In this document: one piece after another, positions 1 to 7,349 of the stretch | How positions within the stretch are numbered: position 1 is the first letter of the stretch | How the letters are laid out: the number at the start of each line of letters is the position of its first letter | From: Cryobacterium arcticum | Lineage (GTDB): Bacteria; Actinomycetota; Actinomycetes; Actinomycetales; Microbacteriaceae | DNA: 64,000 nucleotides | Direction of reading: 5' to 3' | Assembly: GCF_001679725.1 (NCBI RefSeq) | Contig: NZ_CP016282.1 | Span: forward strand, 496,001 to 560,000 | Position numbers and translations under genes: made by a program | Notes under the pieces: model-generated | Seen by the model: only the letters and a program-made list of their open reading frames with translations | Database searches by the model: none | Told to the model about the DNA's origin: nothing

Positions 1-1
1 C

Positions 2-391
2 GTGCTCGCCCGCTTCGACGACGGCCCGTTCCCCGGCGTGCCCGCCATCACCGGGCGCACCGCCGGCGCCGGCCGCGCGAGCTTCGTCGCCACGGTGCCC
101 GACCGCGCCGCCCTGGTGGCACTCGTCGGCCGGTTCGCCACGGATGCCGGCATCCACTCCCCGCTGCCGGAAGAGGTGCACGGCACCGTGCAGCTCGCCC
201 TGCGTCAGAGCGACACCCGGGAGTACCTCTTCTATATCAACCACTCGGCGCTGGCCGTGACCGTGCCGCTCGGCGCGGCCGACGGCGACCTCACCGCGGT
301 GGACCTCGGCGGCAGCACCCTGGCCGCCGATTCCCTCACCCTCCCGGCCACCGGCGTTGCCGTGCTGAGCCGAGCCCGAACGGAGACCTGA
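2..391 (+). CDS. beta-galactosidase, GH42 family, C-terminal fragment
   Basis: Only the last 129 codons are present; the gene runs off the left edge. The visible part fits the C-terminal beta-sandwich of GH42 beta-galactosidases: short strands, a segment reading EYLFYINHSA, and a final hydrophobic strand before the stop. No catalytic residue lies in this part, so the family call rests on the C-terminal pattern and on the neighbouring galactoside hydrolases. The next gene (GH35) starts 2 bp after the stop, implying one transcript. Full GH42 enzymes are cytoplasmic and release terminal beta-galactose, consistent with uptake and breakdown of galactan oligosaccharides. Another glycosidase with a similar C-terminal domain is the main alternative. 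Confidence 0.65.
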   Translation: MLARFDDGPFPGVPAITGRTAGAGRASFVATVPDRAALVALVGRFATDAGIHSPLPEEVHGTVQLALRQSDTREYLFYINHSALAVTVPLGAADGDLTAVDLGGSTLAADSLTLPATGVAVLSRARTET

Positions 392-393
392 TC

Positions 394-2481
394 ATGGGTG
401 ACCTCACTCTGACCGCACCCGCGGCCCCCACCCCGGGCGATTTCGCGATCGGCGACACCGACTTCCTGCTGAACGGGGAACCATTCCGGATCCTGGCCGG
501 CGCCATCCACTATTTCCGGGTGCACCCGGATCACTGGGCCGACCGCATCCGCAAGGCGAAGCTGATGGGCCTGAACACCATCGAGACCTACGTGGCCTGG
601 AACGCGCACTCGCCCGTGCGCGGCACCTTCGACACCGTCGGGCAGCTCGACCTGGCCCGGTTCCTCGACCTGATCGCCGCCGAGGGCATGTACGCCATCG
701 TGCGGCCCGGACCGTTCATCTGCGCCGAGTGGGACAACGGGGGACTGCCCGGCTGGCTGTTCGCCGACCCCGCCGTGGGTGTGCGCCGCAACGAACCGCT
801 CTACATGACGGCCGTAGCCGAGTACTTCGACCGGCTGCTGCCCATCGTGGCATCCCGGCAGATCGACCGAGGCGGGCCCGTGATCCTGGTGCAGATCGAG
901 AACGAATACGGCGCCTATGGCGACGACAAGGACTACCTGCGCGCGCTCGTAGAGCTCAACCGGGCCGGCGGCATCACCGTGCCGCTCACCACGATCGACC
1001 AGCCCACCGACCAGATGCTCGACGACGGCAGCCTGCCCGAGCTGCACAAGACCGGCTCCTTCGGCTCCCGCGCCACCGAACGCCTGGCCGTGCTCCGCCG
1101 GCACCAGCCCACCGGACCGCTGATGTGCGCCGAGTTCTGGAACGGCTGGTTCGACCACTGGGGCGCGCACCACCACACCACCTCGGCGGAGGATTCCGCG
1201 CGCGAGCTGGACGACCTGCTCGCCACCGGAGCATCCGTGTCGCTGTACATGTTCACCGGCGGCACCAACTTCGGCTTTACCAACGGTGCCAACGACAAGG
1301 GTGTGTTCCAGCCCACCGTCACCTCCTACGACTATGACGCCCCGCTCTCGGAGAGCGGCGAGGTCACGGCCAAGTACCTCGCCTTCCGTGAGGTGCTGAC
1401 GCGGTACGCGCCGGTTGCCGCGGATGCCGCGCTGCCGCCGCTGCCCGAACCAGCGACCCCCGCCCCGGCCTTCGACGTGGTGGTTGACGAGTCGGTGTCG
1501 CTTTGGGACGCCCTGCCGGAGCTGGCCGACACCAGTGCCGCCTGGGCCGCTGAGCTGCCCAGCATGGATGCGCTCGGCCAGTACACCGGGTTCGCCCTGT
1601 ACCGCAGCCGGCTCACGCCCGGCACCCGGGTGCTCTCCTTCGGCGAGGTGCGTGACCGCGCGCAGGTCTTCGTCGACGGCACCGCCGTCGGTGTGTTGCA
1701 GCGCGACCACCATGACCGGTCGCTCAGCCTGCCGCCGGGGGACCGGCTCGACCTGCTCGTGGAGGATCAGGGCCGGGTCAACTACGGCCCCCGCATCGGC
1801 GAGGACAAGGGCCTGATCGGCCCGGCCACCCTCGACGGCGTCGACCTCGCCCACTGGCAGGTGCTTCCGCTCGATGTGGACGGGTTCGTGCGCTCGGGCA
1901 GCGCCCTCTTCGCCCCGAAGAACGGGCACCACGGTGTCCCGGCCGCTCCGTCTGCGCACCATGCTCCGGCCGGTGCGGTCGACCTCGACCTCGACGTGGA
2001 GCTCGACCTGGCACTCAACCTCACGCCGACTCCGCGGTTGAGCTCCCCGGCGACGCTGTCGGCGGCGACCACACCCGCGTCGGCGGCGACCACACCCGCG
2101 TCGGCTGCCACCGTGCCGATGTCGCTCGCAACCTCGTCCGGGTCGACGGCGATCGCGCCCGCATCACCGGCGACCCTGTCGCTGGTCCCGAATGCAGAGG
2201 TGGCCGGTTCGCTCAGCGGTCCGGCGTTCGCGCGCGGCCGGTTCGGCGCCGAGCCCGGCATCGACCTGTTCCTCAGGACCGCCGGGTGGGGCAAGGGCCA
2301 GGTCTGGATCAACGGGTTCAACCTGGGCCGGTTCTGGGACCGCGGTCCGCAGACCACGCTGTACGTGCCCGGCCCGGTGCTCCGCGCCGAGAACGAGCTG
2401 GTCATCCTGTGCCTGCACGGCACTGAGAGCACCCGGATCAGCTTCGTGGCCCGCCCCGAGCTCGGCCACACCGACTTCTAG
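394..2481 (+). CDS. beta-galactosidase, GH35 family
   Basis: 695 aa enzyme that should remove terminal beta-galactose from oligosaccharides. The N-terminal barrel carries classic GH35 segments: LAGAIHYFRVHPDHW near residue 35, RPGPFICAEWDNGGLP near 105, the acid/base region QIENEYGAYG near 165, and the nucleophile region CAEFWNGWFDHWG near 245. A C-terminal jelly-roll ends in GWGKGQVWINGFNLGRFW near 630. There is no signal peptide, so it is probably cytoplasmic. Between the two jelly-roll parts (about residues 525-600) lies a low-complexity Ala/Thr/Ser/Pro stretch encoded in part by a tandem 21-bp repeat (2059-2100), which makes the protein longer than the usual ~590 aa. It follows the GH42 gene by 2 bp and converges on the GH30 gene. 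Confidence 0.93.
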   Translation: MGDLTLTAPAAPTPGDFAIGDTDFLLNGEPFRILAGAIHYFRVHPDHWADRIRKAKLMGLNTIETYVAWNAHSPVRGTFDTVGQLDLARFLDLIAAEGMYAIVRPGPFICAEWDNGGLPGWLFADPAVGVRRNEPLYMTAVAEYFDRLLPIVASRQIDRGGPVILVQIENEYGAYGDDKDYLRALVELNRAGGITVPLTTIDQPTDQMLDDGSLPELHKTGSFGSRATERLAVLRRHQPTGPLMCAEFWNGWFDHWGAHHHTTSAEDSARELDDLLATGASVSLYMFTGGTNFGFTNGANDKGVFQPTVTSYDYDAPLSESGEVTAKYLAFREVLTRYAPVAADAALPPLPEPATPAPAFDVVVDESVSLWDALPELADTSAAWAAELPSMDALGQYTGFALYRSRLTPGTRVLSFGEVRDRAQVFVDGTAVGVLQRDHHDRSLSLPPGDRLDLLVEDQGRVNYGPRIGEDKGLIGPATLDGVDLAHWQVLPLDVDGFVRSGSALFAPKNGHHGVPAAPSAHHAPAGAVDLDLDVELDLALNLTPTPRLSSPATLSAATTPASAATTPASAATVPMSLATSSGSTAIAPASPATLSLVPNAEVAGSLSGPAFARGRFGAEPGIDLFLRTAGWGKGQVWINGFNLGRFWDRGPQTTLYVPGPVLRAENELVILCLHGTESTRISFVARPELGHTDF

Positions 2482-2493
2482 AGGTCACCTCGC

Positions 2494-2700
2494 CGGGTCT
2501 CGACAAGCTCGACCGACGTAAGGGTCGCGCCCGTCGCGGTGGATGAGCCTGTCGGGTCTCCTAAGGGAGTGCACGTCCTTAGGGACCTCGTGACGTGCGT
2601 GCATGTCGCGCCCCCGTCGCTGGTCGAGCTTGTCGAGACCTCGTGACGTTCCTCGAGATCCGCTCACCCGGCGCGGTGGTTGGGCTTGTCGAAACCAGAG
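2494..2700. repeat. dispersed intergenic repeat copies (TCGACAAGCTCGACC type)
   Basis: This convergent intergenic stretch contains three copies of the repeat found throughout the window: GGTCTCGACAAGCTCGACC near 2494, GGTCGAGCTTGTCGAGACC near 2620, and a diverged GGTTGGGCTTGTCGAAACC near 2680. The first is in opposite orientation to the other two, so the pair can form a long hairpin. I see no gene in the interval. Confidence 0.75.
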
Positions 2701-2720
2701 GGTGATGTGGCCTGCGCACG

Positions 2721-2761
2721 ACGGAGGGGCAGGCCGCGCGGTGCGCGACCTGCCCCTCCGT
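2721..2761. terminator. bidirectional hairpin terminator between convergent genes
   Basis: Perfect 13-bp inverted repeat (ACGGAGGGGCAGG and its complement) with a 15-nt GC-rich loop, located just after the stop of the leftward GH30 gene and downstream of the rightward GH35 gene. There is no clear U-tract, which is usual for actinobacterial hairpin terminators. Confidence 0.75.
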
Positions 2762-2768
2762 TCGTGCA

Positions 2769-5700
2769 CTAGCTGCGGCGCTGCCGCACCTTCAGCAACA
2801 CAGCCCCGCCGAGCATCAGCGCGAGTGACAGCGAGAGCAGCAGCCCCAGCGGAAGCTCGACGCCGGTGTTCGACAGCTGGCCGGCTGCGGCTCTGGCGGC
2901 GGCCTGATCGGCCACCAGGGTGACCGCGATGCTCGACAGCTCGGTGCCGTCCACCAACAGCATCAGGTGGTGCTGCCCGAGCGCTGCATCCGCGGGGATG
3001 CTACCGGTCAGGGTGAGCGAGCCACTGGCGGGCACGACGCCGGCGGCGAGGACCGCCACCGTGGAGTGGAGCTCGAAGCTGACGCTGGCTCCCGGGGTGG
3101 CGTCGGTCAGCGACGCCGTGAGACGCTGCCCGCGGGCAAGCACGGCGCCGGCCGAGTAGACCCCGCCGGAGGCGTTGGAGAACTCGACGTTCTTCGATCC
3201 CTCGCCGGTGCCGGGCAGCGGTAGCCCCGGGTTCGGCAGGCCGGGCACCTGGCCACCGGGAGTCCCGGTGCCGGGCCCCGTTCCAGGAGTGCCCGTGCCC
3301 GGCGTGCCAGGCGTCTCGCCACCGGGCGTGCCCGGAGTTTCACCACTCGGTGTGCCGGGAGTCTCGCCGCCGGGAGTCCCCGGCGTCTCGCCACCCGGAG
3401 TCCCCGGAGTTCCCGGAGTCTCGCCACCGGGGGTGCCCGGCCCAGGCACCACATCGGCCGCCAGCACAACCACTGGTGCGGAGTCGGCCATAGCCGAGGC
3501 GTAACCGGGCGCGCTGGCCGTCACGGTGACCGCGAGGGACGCCCCGAGGTCGGCCGCGACCGGCGTGTAGCTCGCCGAGGTGGCGCCGTCGATGGCGGTT
3601 CCGTTCCGGGTCCAGCTGTAGCCGAGTGCGGCATCCGCGGGGTCGGCGTTGGTGCTGGCGTTCAGGGCCAGCCCCACCTTGGGCGTGCCGGTGACCACGG
3701 GAACGGTCAGCGCCGCGGTGCGCTCGAAGGTGAGCTCGTACACCGAGGTGGTGGACCCATCCGCAGCGGTCACGGTCACTGTGGCGCCGGACAGGCCGTT
3801 GGGTACGACCTCGACCGTGGCCGACGTGTCGATGGCGGATGCGGTGACCACGGCGGGCGCAGAACCCGTCAGCGGCACGGTGTACGCGGTGGTGTCGGCG
3901 TCGAAGTCCTGCACCGGAGTGCCGTTCACCGTGAGCCGGGCGAGCCCGGACACGTCGGCGACGCCCGCCGTCTTACCGAACACCTGCACCTCGGAGACGA
4001 CCATGTGGGTGTTCGGGTAGGCGGTCATCACTACGCGCAGCTGGCTGGTACTCACACCGGTCAGCGGCACGTCGATCACCGGGCCGAAATTGTCCGTGGG
4101 CGTGGCGACGGCGATCGGGCCGCCGGGCACGTCCTGCCACACGCCGGACCCGTCCAGGGCCTGCACGGTGACCGAGCTCGGCCAGCTTGTGGTGCCGTCC
4201 TTGTAGAAGTACAGCTTCGCCCGCGTCAGCGGCTGGGTCGAACCGAAGTTGTAGGTCAGCGTGTCTGCGGTCGGCTTGTTCGCGCTGCACCAGTTCGACC
4301 AGCCCTTGTCGTTGGTCACCCCGTTGCGGGTGCGGTCCACCGGGTAGCCGGACTCGGTGGATGTCGCCGACGCCGAGGTGGTGCCGAGCACGGACAGGTT
4401 CTGCTCGCCGGCAACCGTGAGGATGACCGACAGGGTCGCGTCGAGCGCAGCCGCCCCGGGGTCGTTCGAGGTGGCGCTGCCGGGGACCGTCAGCACACCG
4501 GGGTCGGCCAACGCGTCCGCGTCCACTCCGTCCCAGTCCCACGTGACGGCGGCGTCGAACCGGTTCGTGCTGGCGCCGATCTGGGCCGGCACCGTGGAGG
4601 GCGCCGCGGCGACGAGATCGTCGACCGTGATGCCTGCGTAGGTGGTGAGCGAGACCGGGTCAGTGGATGCGAATCCACCGATTTCGATCGTCGCGCTCGC
4701 CGAGTCGAAGGCCGTGCCGAACACATCCGTGCCCGAGCCCGTCACCGTGAGGGTGCCCAGGCTGTCCCAGTCGGCTCCCTCGGTGTTCCAGGTGACCGGG
4801 ATCGGGGCGCCGAGGCCCGTGCTGTAGCGCGGCACGACGGTGGCCGGCAAGGTCGCCGGCACCCCCGCGACGGAGTTGGCCAGCACCGGCTCGAACGAGA
4901 CCAGCGCGGTGTCCTGGAACGACCAGGTCTGGTTCGCACCCCCGTTGGAGGCGTAGACGTTCACCGCCGCGCCTTCTGTGGTCGACTGGCCGGGAACCTC
5001 AAGGGCCACCGGCAGGGCGCCGTTCACCAGGCTCCAGTTGGAGCCGTCAGTCGTGGTCGGGATCCACTGTTGGGCGGGGTCCGCGGCGGCGGCCTCCCGG
5101 GTGGACTCGACCAGCAGGGTGCCGGAACCGTTGGCGGCCAGCGCCGTTCCGGACGCGCTCCGCAGCACGAAGCGTTCCGTGTTGCTGTCGCCGCCGGTCA
5201 CCTTCTCGGCGGTCCACAGCTGTGCGCCGACCGTTCCGGTGGAGGTGGCCAGGGTGGTGATGGCCGCGGCCGGGTTGCTGCCGGTGGTGGCCTTGGCGGT
5301 GAGTGCCTTGCCGCTCTGCGCTCCCACGACCCGGTAGGTGTGGGCATCCGTGAGCGGGGCGGCGGTGTCGGCGACGCCGCTCACGCCGTCGATCACGAAG
5401 GTGGTCACCGACTTCGCGGGCACGGTGACCACGGCGGTCTTCGTGTTCGCGTCGATGGCCACGGGCGTTCCGGTCACCAGGGCGTTCTGGGTGACGTCGT
5501 CGGCGGGGGATTCGGTGGTGACGACCGGGGTGAGGGTGGCCGCGGCGTCGATGGCGCCGAACTTGGCCAGGTCGACGGTGATGGTGCGGGCCGTGGTCTC
5601 ACTGTTGGCGTGCACCATGGTCAGGCCGGTTCCGTCGGCCGTGACGGCCGAGGTGGTCTGCGCGTTGGTCGAGGGGATGATGTGGTCGCCCGGGTGGATG

Positions 5701-7064
5701 TAGTGGGTGAAGTTGCGCAGGGTGTTGTACTTCGCGTTGGTGAGCACCCGGCAGGACGGGTCGGCGTCGCCGTCCTTGAGGCGGCGCACCGAGTCGCCGT
5801 CGGCGTTGCAGTCGAAGTCGATGAGCACGCTGCCCCAGTTGAGCTTCTCCACCTTTTCCATGTTGTAGCGGTCCTCCACCGGCTGCCACAGCACCCAGGC
5901 GGATGGTTCGAGCTCGCGCAGGTCGTCCATCACGCGGGTGGCGATGCCGATGCCGTTGTCCATGTTGGTCTGGTTGTGCACGCCGGAGCTGTCCCAGTTG
6001 CCCTCGATCTCGCTCATCCAGAGCGGCTTCTCGGCGGACTTGGCGATGTCGCGCACCTTGAGCCGGTCGCTGGTGCCGTAGGTGTGCACGTTCAGCTGCT
6101 TCACCTCGGCCTTGGCCTCGGGGCTCCAGCCGTTCCAGTTGGTCACGAAGGTGCCCGGGTTGGTCTCGTCCATCGCCGAGATGGTGGCCTCGGTGGTGGT
6201 GTCGGACTCGGCCAGTTCGGCGGCCAACGCCTTGATCACAGTGTCCTGCAGGGCCGGGCCGATGTGGGCGCCCTCCTGGCCGCCCTTCTTGGGCCAGCCG
6301 GTGTTCGGGTCGATGTTCGTGCCCCAGTAGTTGGTGTTGGGCTCGTTGAACGGGGCGATGGTGTCGAAGCTGATGCCCTCCTGCTCCTCCACCGACTGGG
6401 CCACGGTCTTCAGGTAGGCCACGTAGTCAGCCACGCTGGACTTCTTGAGCTGGTCGGTGCTCGAGTTGAAGCCGCCGGAGACGTAACCGCTCTCGGTCAT
6501 GAAGTACGGCGGCGAGTTGTTGAACGCCTCCCACTTGGTGATCTTGTCCTTAAGCGCGTTCACCCACCAGCGCTGGGTCTCGTCGGCGTCGAAGTTGTAC
6601 GACGCGGGGTCGTCGGGGTCCCAGGCGGCGGCGTACCGGTCGCGGTCCGCGTAGTCCGAGCTGATCACACCGTTCGTGTCGCTCGCGACCAGGTCGGGGT
6701 TCCACCAGCCGTCCACGGCGCCGCCGGCACGCAGGTACGGCGGAACGTCGCTGGCGTTGCCGCCGCCGATGTTGTAGCGGGCGATGTTGAGGTTGAGGCC
6801 GTCCTCGCCGAAGACCTTGTCGAAGAGGTCCTGGCGCACGTCCTCGGGGTAGCCGCCGGTGGCATTGGCGAACCAGACCAGGCTGGTACCCCAGCCCTCG
6901 AACTCCTCGTTCTGGTACGCGGCGTTGGGGGTGATGGTGAGCGGGGTGGCGGCGGGTGCGGCGACGGCCGGGGCCGCTACGGCCCCCGTTCCGATACCGG
7001 TGGCACCGAGCGCCAGCACTACGGTCGTGGCAAGTGCGCGTCTGCGCCCTGACGACTTTGTCAT
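2769..7064 (-). CDS. cell-wall-anchored GH30 endo-beta-1,6-galactanase-like glycosidase
   Basis: 1431 aa secreted, multidomain enzyme. The start at 7064 is chosen because GGAGGAAAGG lies just upstream and the product then begins with a signal peptide (about residues 1-37). The GH30 catalytic domain (about 40-500) includes EGWGTSLVWFANATGGYP, a NEPNTNYW acid/base motif (Glu241) and MSEIEGNW with the likely nucleophile Glu352; this resembles endo-beta-1,6-galactanases. Then come a ricin-type beta-trefoil (about 575-715), two bacterial Ig-like domains (725-885), an F5/8-type C domain (890-1028), a cadherin-like and an Ig-like domain (to 1200), a PGTPGGET-type repeat spacer (1206-1275) and a last Ig-like domain. 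The C-terminus LSNTG + hydrophobic helix + RQRRS is a sortase signal. Substrate specificity is inferred from family and from the GH35/GH42 neighbours. Confidence 0.88.
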   Translation of the reverse strand: MTKSSGRRRALATTVVLALGATGIGTGAVAAPAVAAPAATPLTITPNAAYQNEEFEGWGTSLVWFANATGGYPEDVRQDLFDKVFGEDGLNLNIARYNIGGGNASDVPPYLRAGGAVDGWWNPDLVASDTNGVISSDYADRDRYAAAWDPDDPASYNFDADETQRWWVNALKDKITKWEAFNNSPPYFMTESGYVSGGFNSSTDQLKKSSVADYVAYLKTVAQSVEEQEGISFDTIAPFNEPNTNYWGTNIDPNTGWPKKGGQEGAHIGPALQDTVIKALAAELAESDTTTEATISAMDETNPGTFVTNWNGWSPEAKAEVKQLNVHTYGTSDRLKVRDIAKSAEKPLWMSEIEGNWDSSGVHNQTNMDNGIGIATRVMDDLRELEPSAWVLWQPVEDRYNMEKVEKLNWGSVLIDFDCNADGDSVRRLKDGDADPSCRVLTNAKYNTLRNFTHYIHPGDHIIPSTNAQTTSAVTADGTGLTMVHANSETTARTITVDLAKFGAIDAAATLTPVVTTESPADDVTQNALVTGTPVAIDANTKTAVVTVPAKSVTTFVIDGVSGVADTAAPLTDAHTYRVVGAQSGKALTAKATTGSNPAAAITTLATSTGTVGAQLWTAEKVTGGDSNTERFVLRSASGTALAANGSGTLLVESTREAAAADPAQQWIPTTTDGSNWSLVNGALPVALEVPGQSTTEGAAVNVYASNGGANQTWSFQDTALVSFEPVLANSVAGVPATLPATVVPRYSTGLGAPIPVTWNTEGADWDSLGTLTVTGSGTDVFGTAFDSASATIEIGGFASTDPVSLTTYAGITVDDLVAAAPSTVPAQIGASTNRFDAAVTWDWDGVDADALADPGVLTVPGSATSNDPGAAALDATLSVILTVAGEQNLSVLGTTSASATSTESGYPVDRTRNGVTNDKGWSNWCSANKPTADTLTYNFGSTQPLTRAKLYFYKDGTTSWPSSVTVQALDGSGVWQDVPGGPIAVATPTDNFGPVIDVPLTGVSTSQLRVVMTAYPNTHMVVSEVQVFGKTAGVADVSGLARLTVNGTPVQDFDADTTAYTVPLTGSAPAVVTASAIDTSATVEVVPNGLSGATVTVTAADGSTTSVYELTFERTAALTVPVVTGTPKVGLALNASTNADPADAALGYSWTRNGTAIDGATSASYTPVAADLGASLAVTVTASAPGYASAMADSAPVVVLAADVVPGPGTPGGETPGTPGTPGGETPGTPGGETPGTPSGETPGTPGGETPGTPGTGTPGTGPGTGTPGGQVPGLPNPGLPLPGTGEGSKNVEFSNASGGVYSAGAVLARGQRLTASLTDATPGASVSFELHSTVAVLAAGVVPASGSLTLTGSIPADAALGQHHLMLLVDGTELSSIAVTLVADQAAARAAAGQLSNTGVELPLGLLLSLSLALMLGGAVLLKVRQRRS

Positions 7065-7121
7065 GGGTGGACCTTTCCTCCATTGGAAATGCGGTCGGCG
7101 AATACTGCCGTCCACGAGGGC

Positions 7122-7169
7122 TGTTAGCGTAAACAACCCTGTACGAACGCACATGTTTACGCAAACATG
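7122..7169. promoter_or_regulatory. twin LacI-type operators upstream of the GH30 gene
   Basis: Two near-palindromes lie between the divergent GH30 and dnaX genes: TGTTAGCGTAAACA (7122-7135) and CATGTTTACGCAAACATG (7152-7169). Both centre on a CG step and match the usual LacI-family pattern. Their centres are 32 bp apart, close to three helical turns, so one repressor tetramer or two dimers on one face could bind. They lie 58-105 bp upstream of the GH30 start, where its promoter should be, so galactoside-induced derepression is likely. No LacI-type regulator gene is in this window. Confidence 0.65.
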
Positions 7170-7246
7170 GTTGCGAGTATGACGAACCCGCGGGCACCCT
7201 GTCAACCATTCGGGACGTTTCTGTGCCCACTTCGAGGGCCCGGCCC

Positions 7247-7300
7247 GGCGACGGATGCCCGGATGACGGCCCGGGGCGCGGCGGGCGGGCATCCGTCGCC
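7247..7300. repeat. perfect 14-bp inverted repeat in the dnaX leader
   Basis: GGCGACGGATGCCC (7247-7260) is repeated in inverse at 7287-7300 around a 26-nt GC-rich loop, ending about 50 bp before the dnaX start. The strength and position suggest an RNA hairpin in the dnaX 5' leader. It lacks the conserved SRP RNA tip sequence, so I do not call it ffs. Confidence 0.5.
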
Positions 7301-7349
7301 TGTGCATGGACCGACCGGCGTGTCAGTGGCACCAAGTACGATTGAACTC

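Noticed and set aside
4005..7052. Very long plus-strand open frame opposite the GH30 gene
   Set aside because: Composition (Val/Gly/Arg/His-rich, no domain) is that of an antisense shadow of a GC-rich gene; the GH30 frame has clear domains and a signal peptide.
7247..7300. SRP RNA (ffs) upstream of dnaX
   Set aside because: The hairpin lacks the conserved tip with GGAAG/AGCAG-type sequence and is too short.
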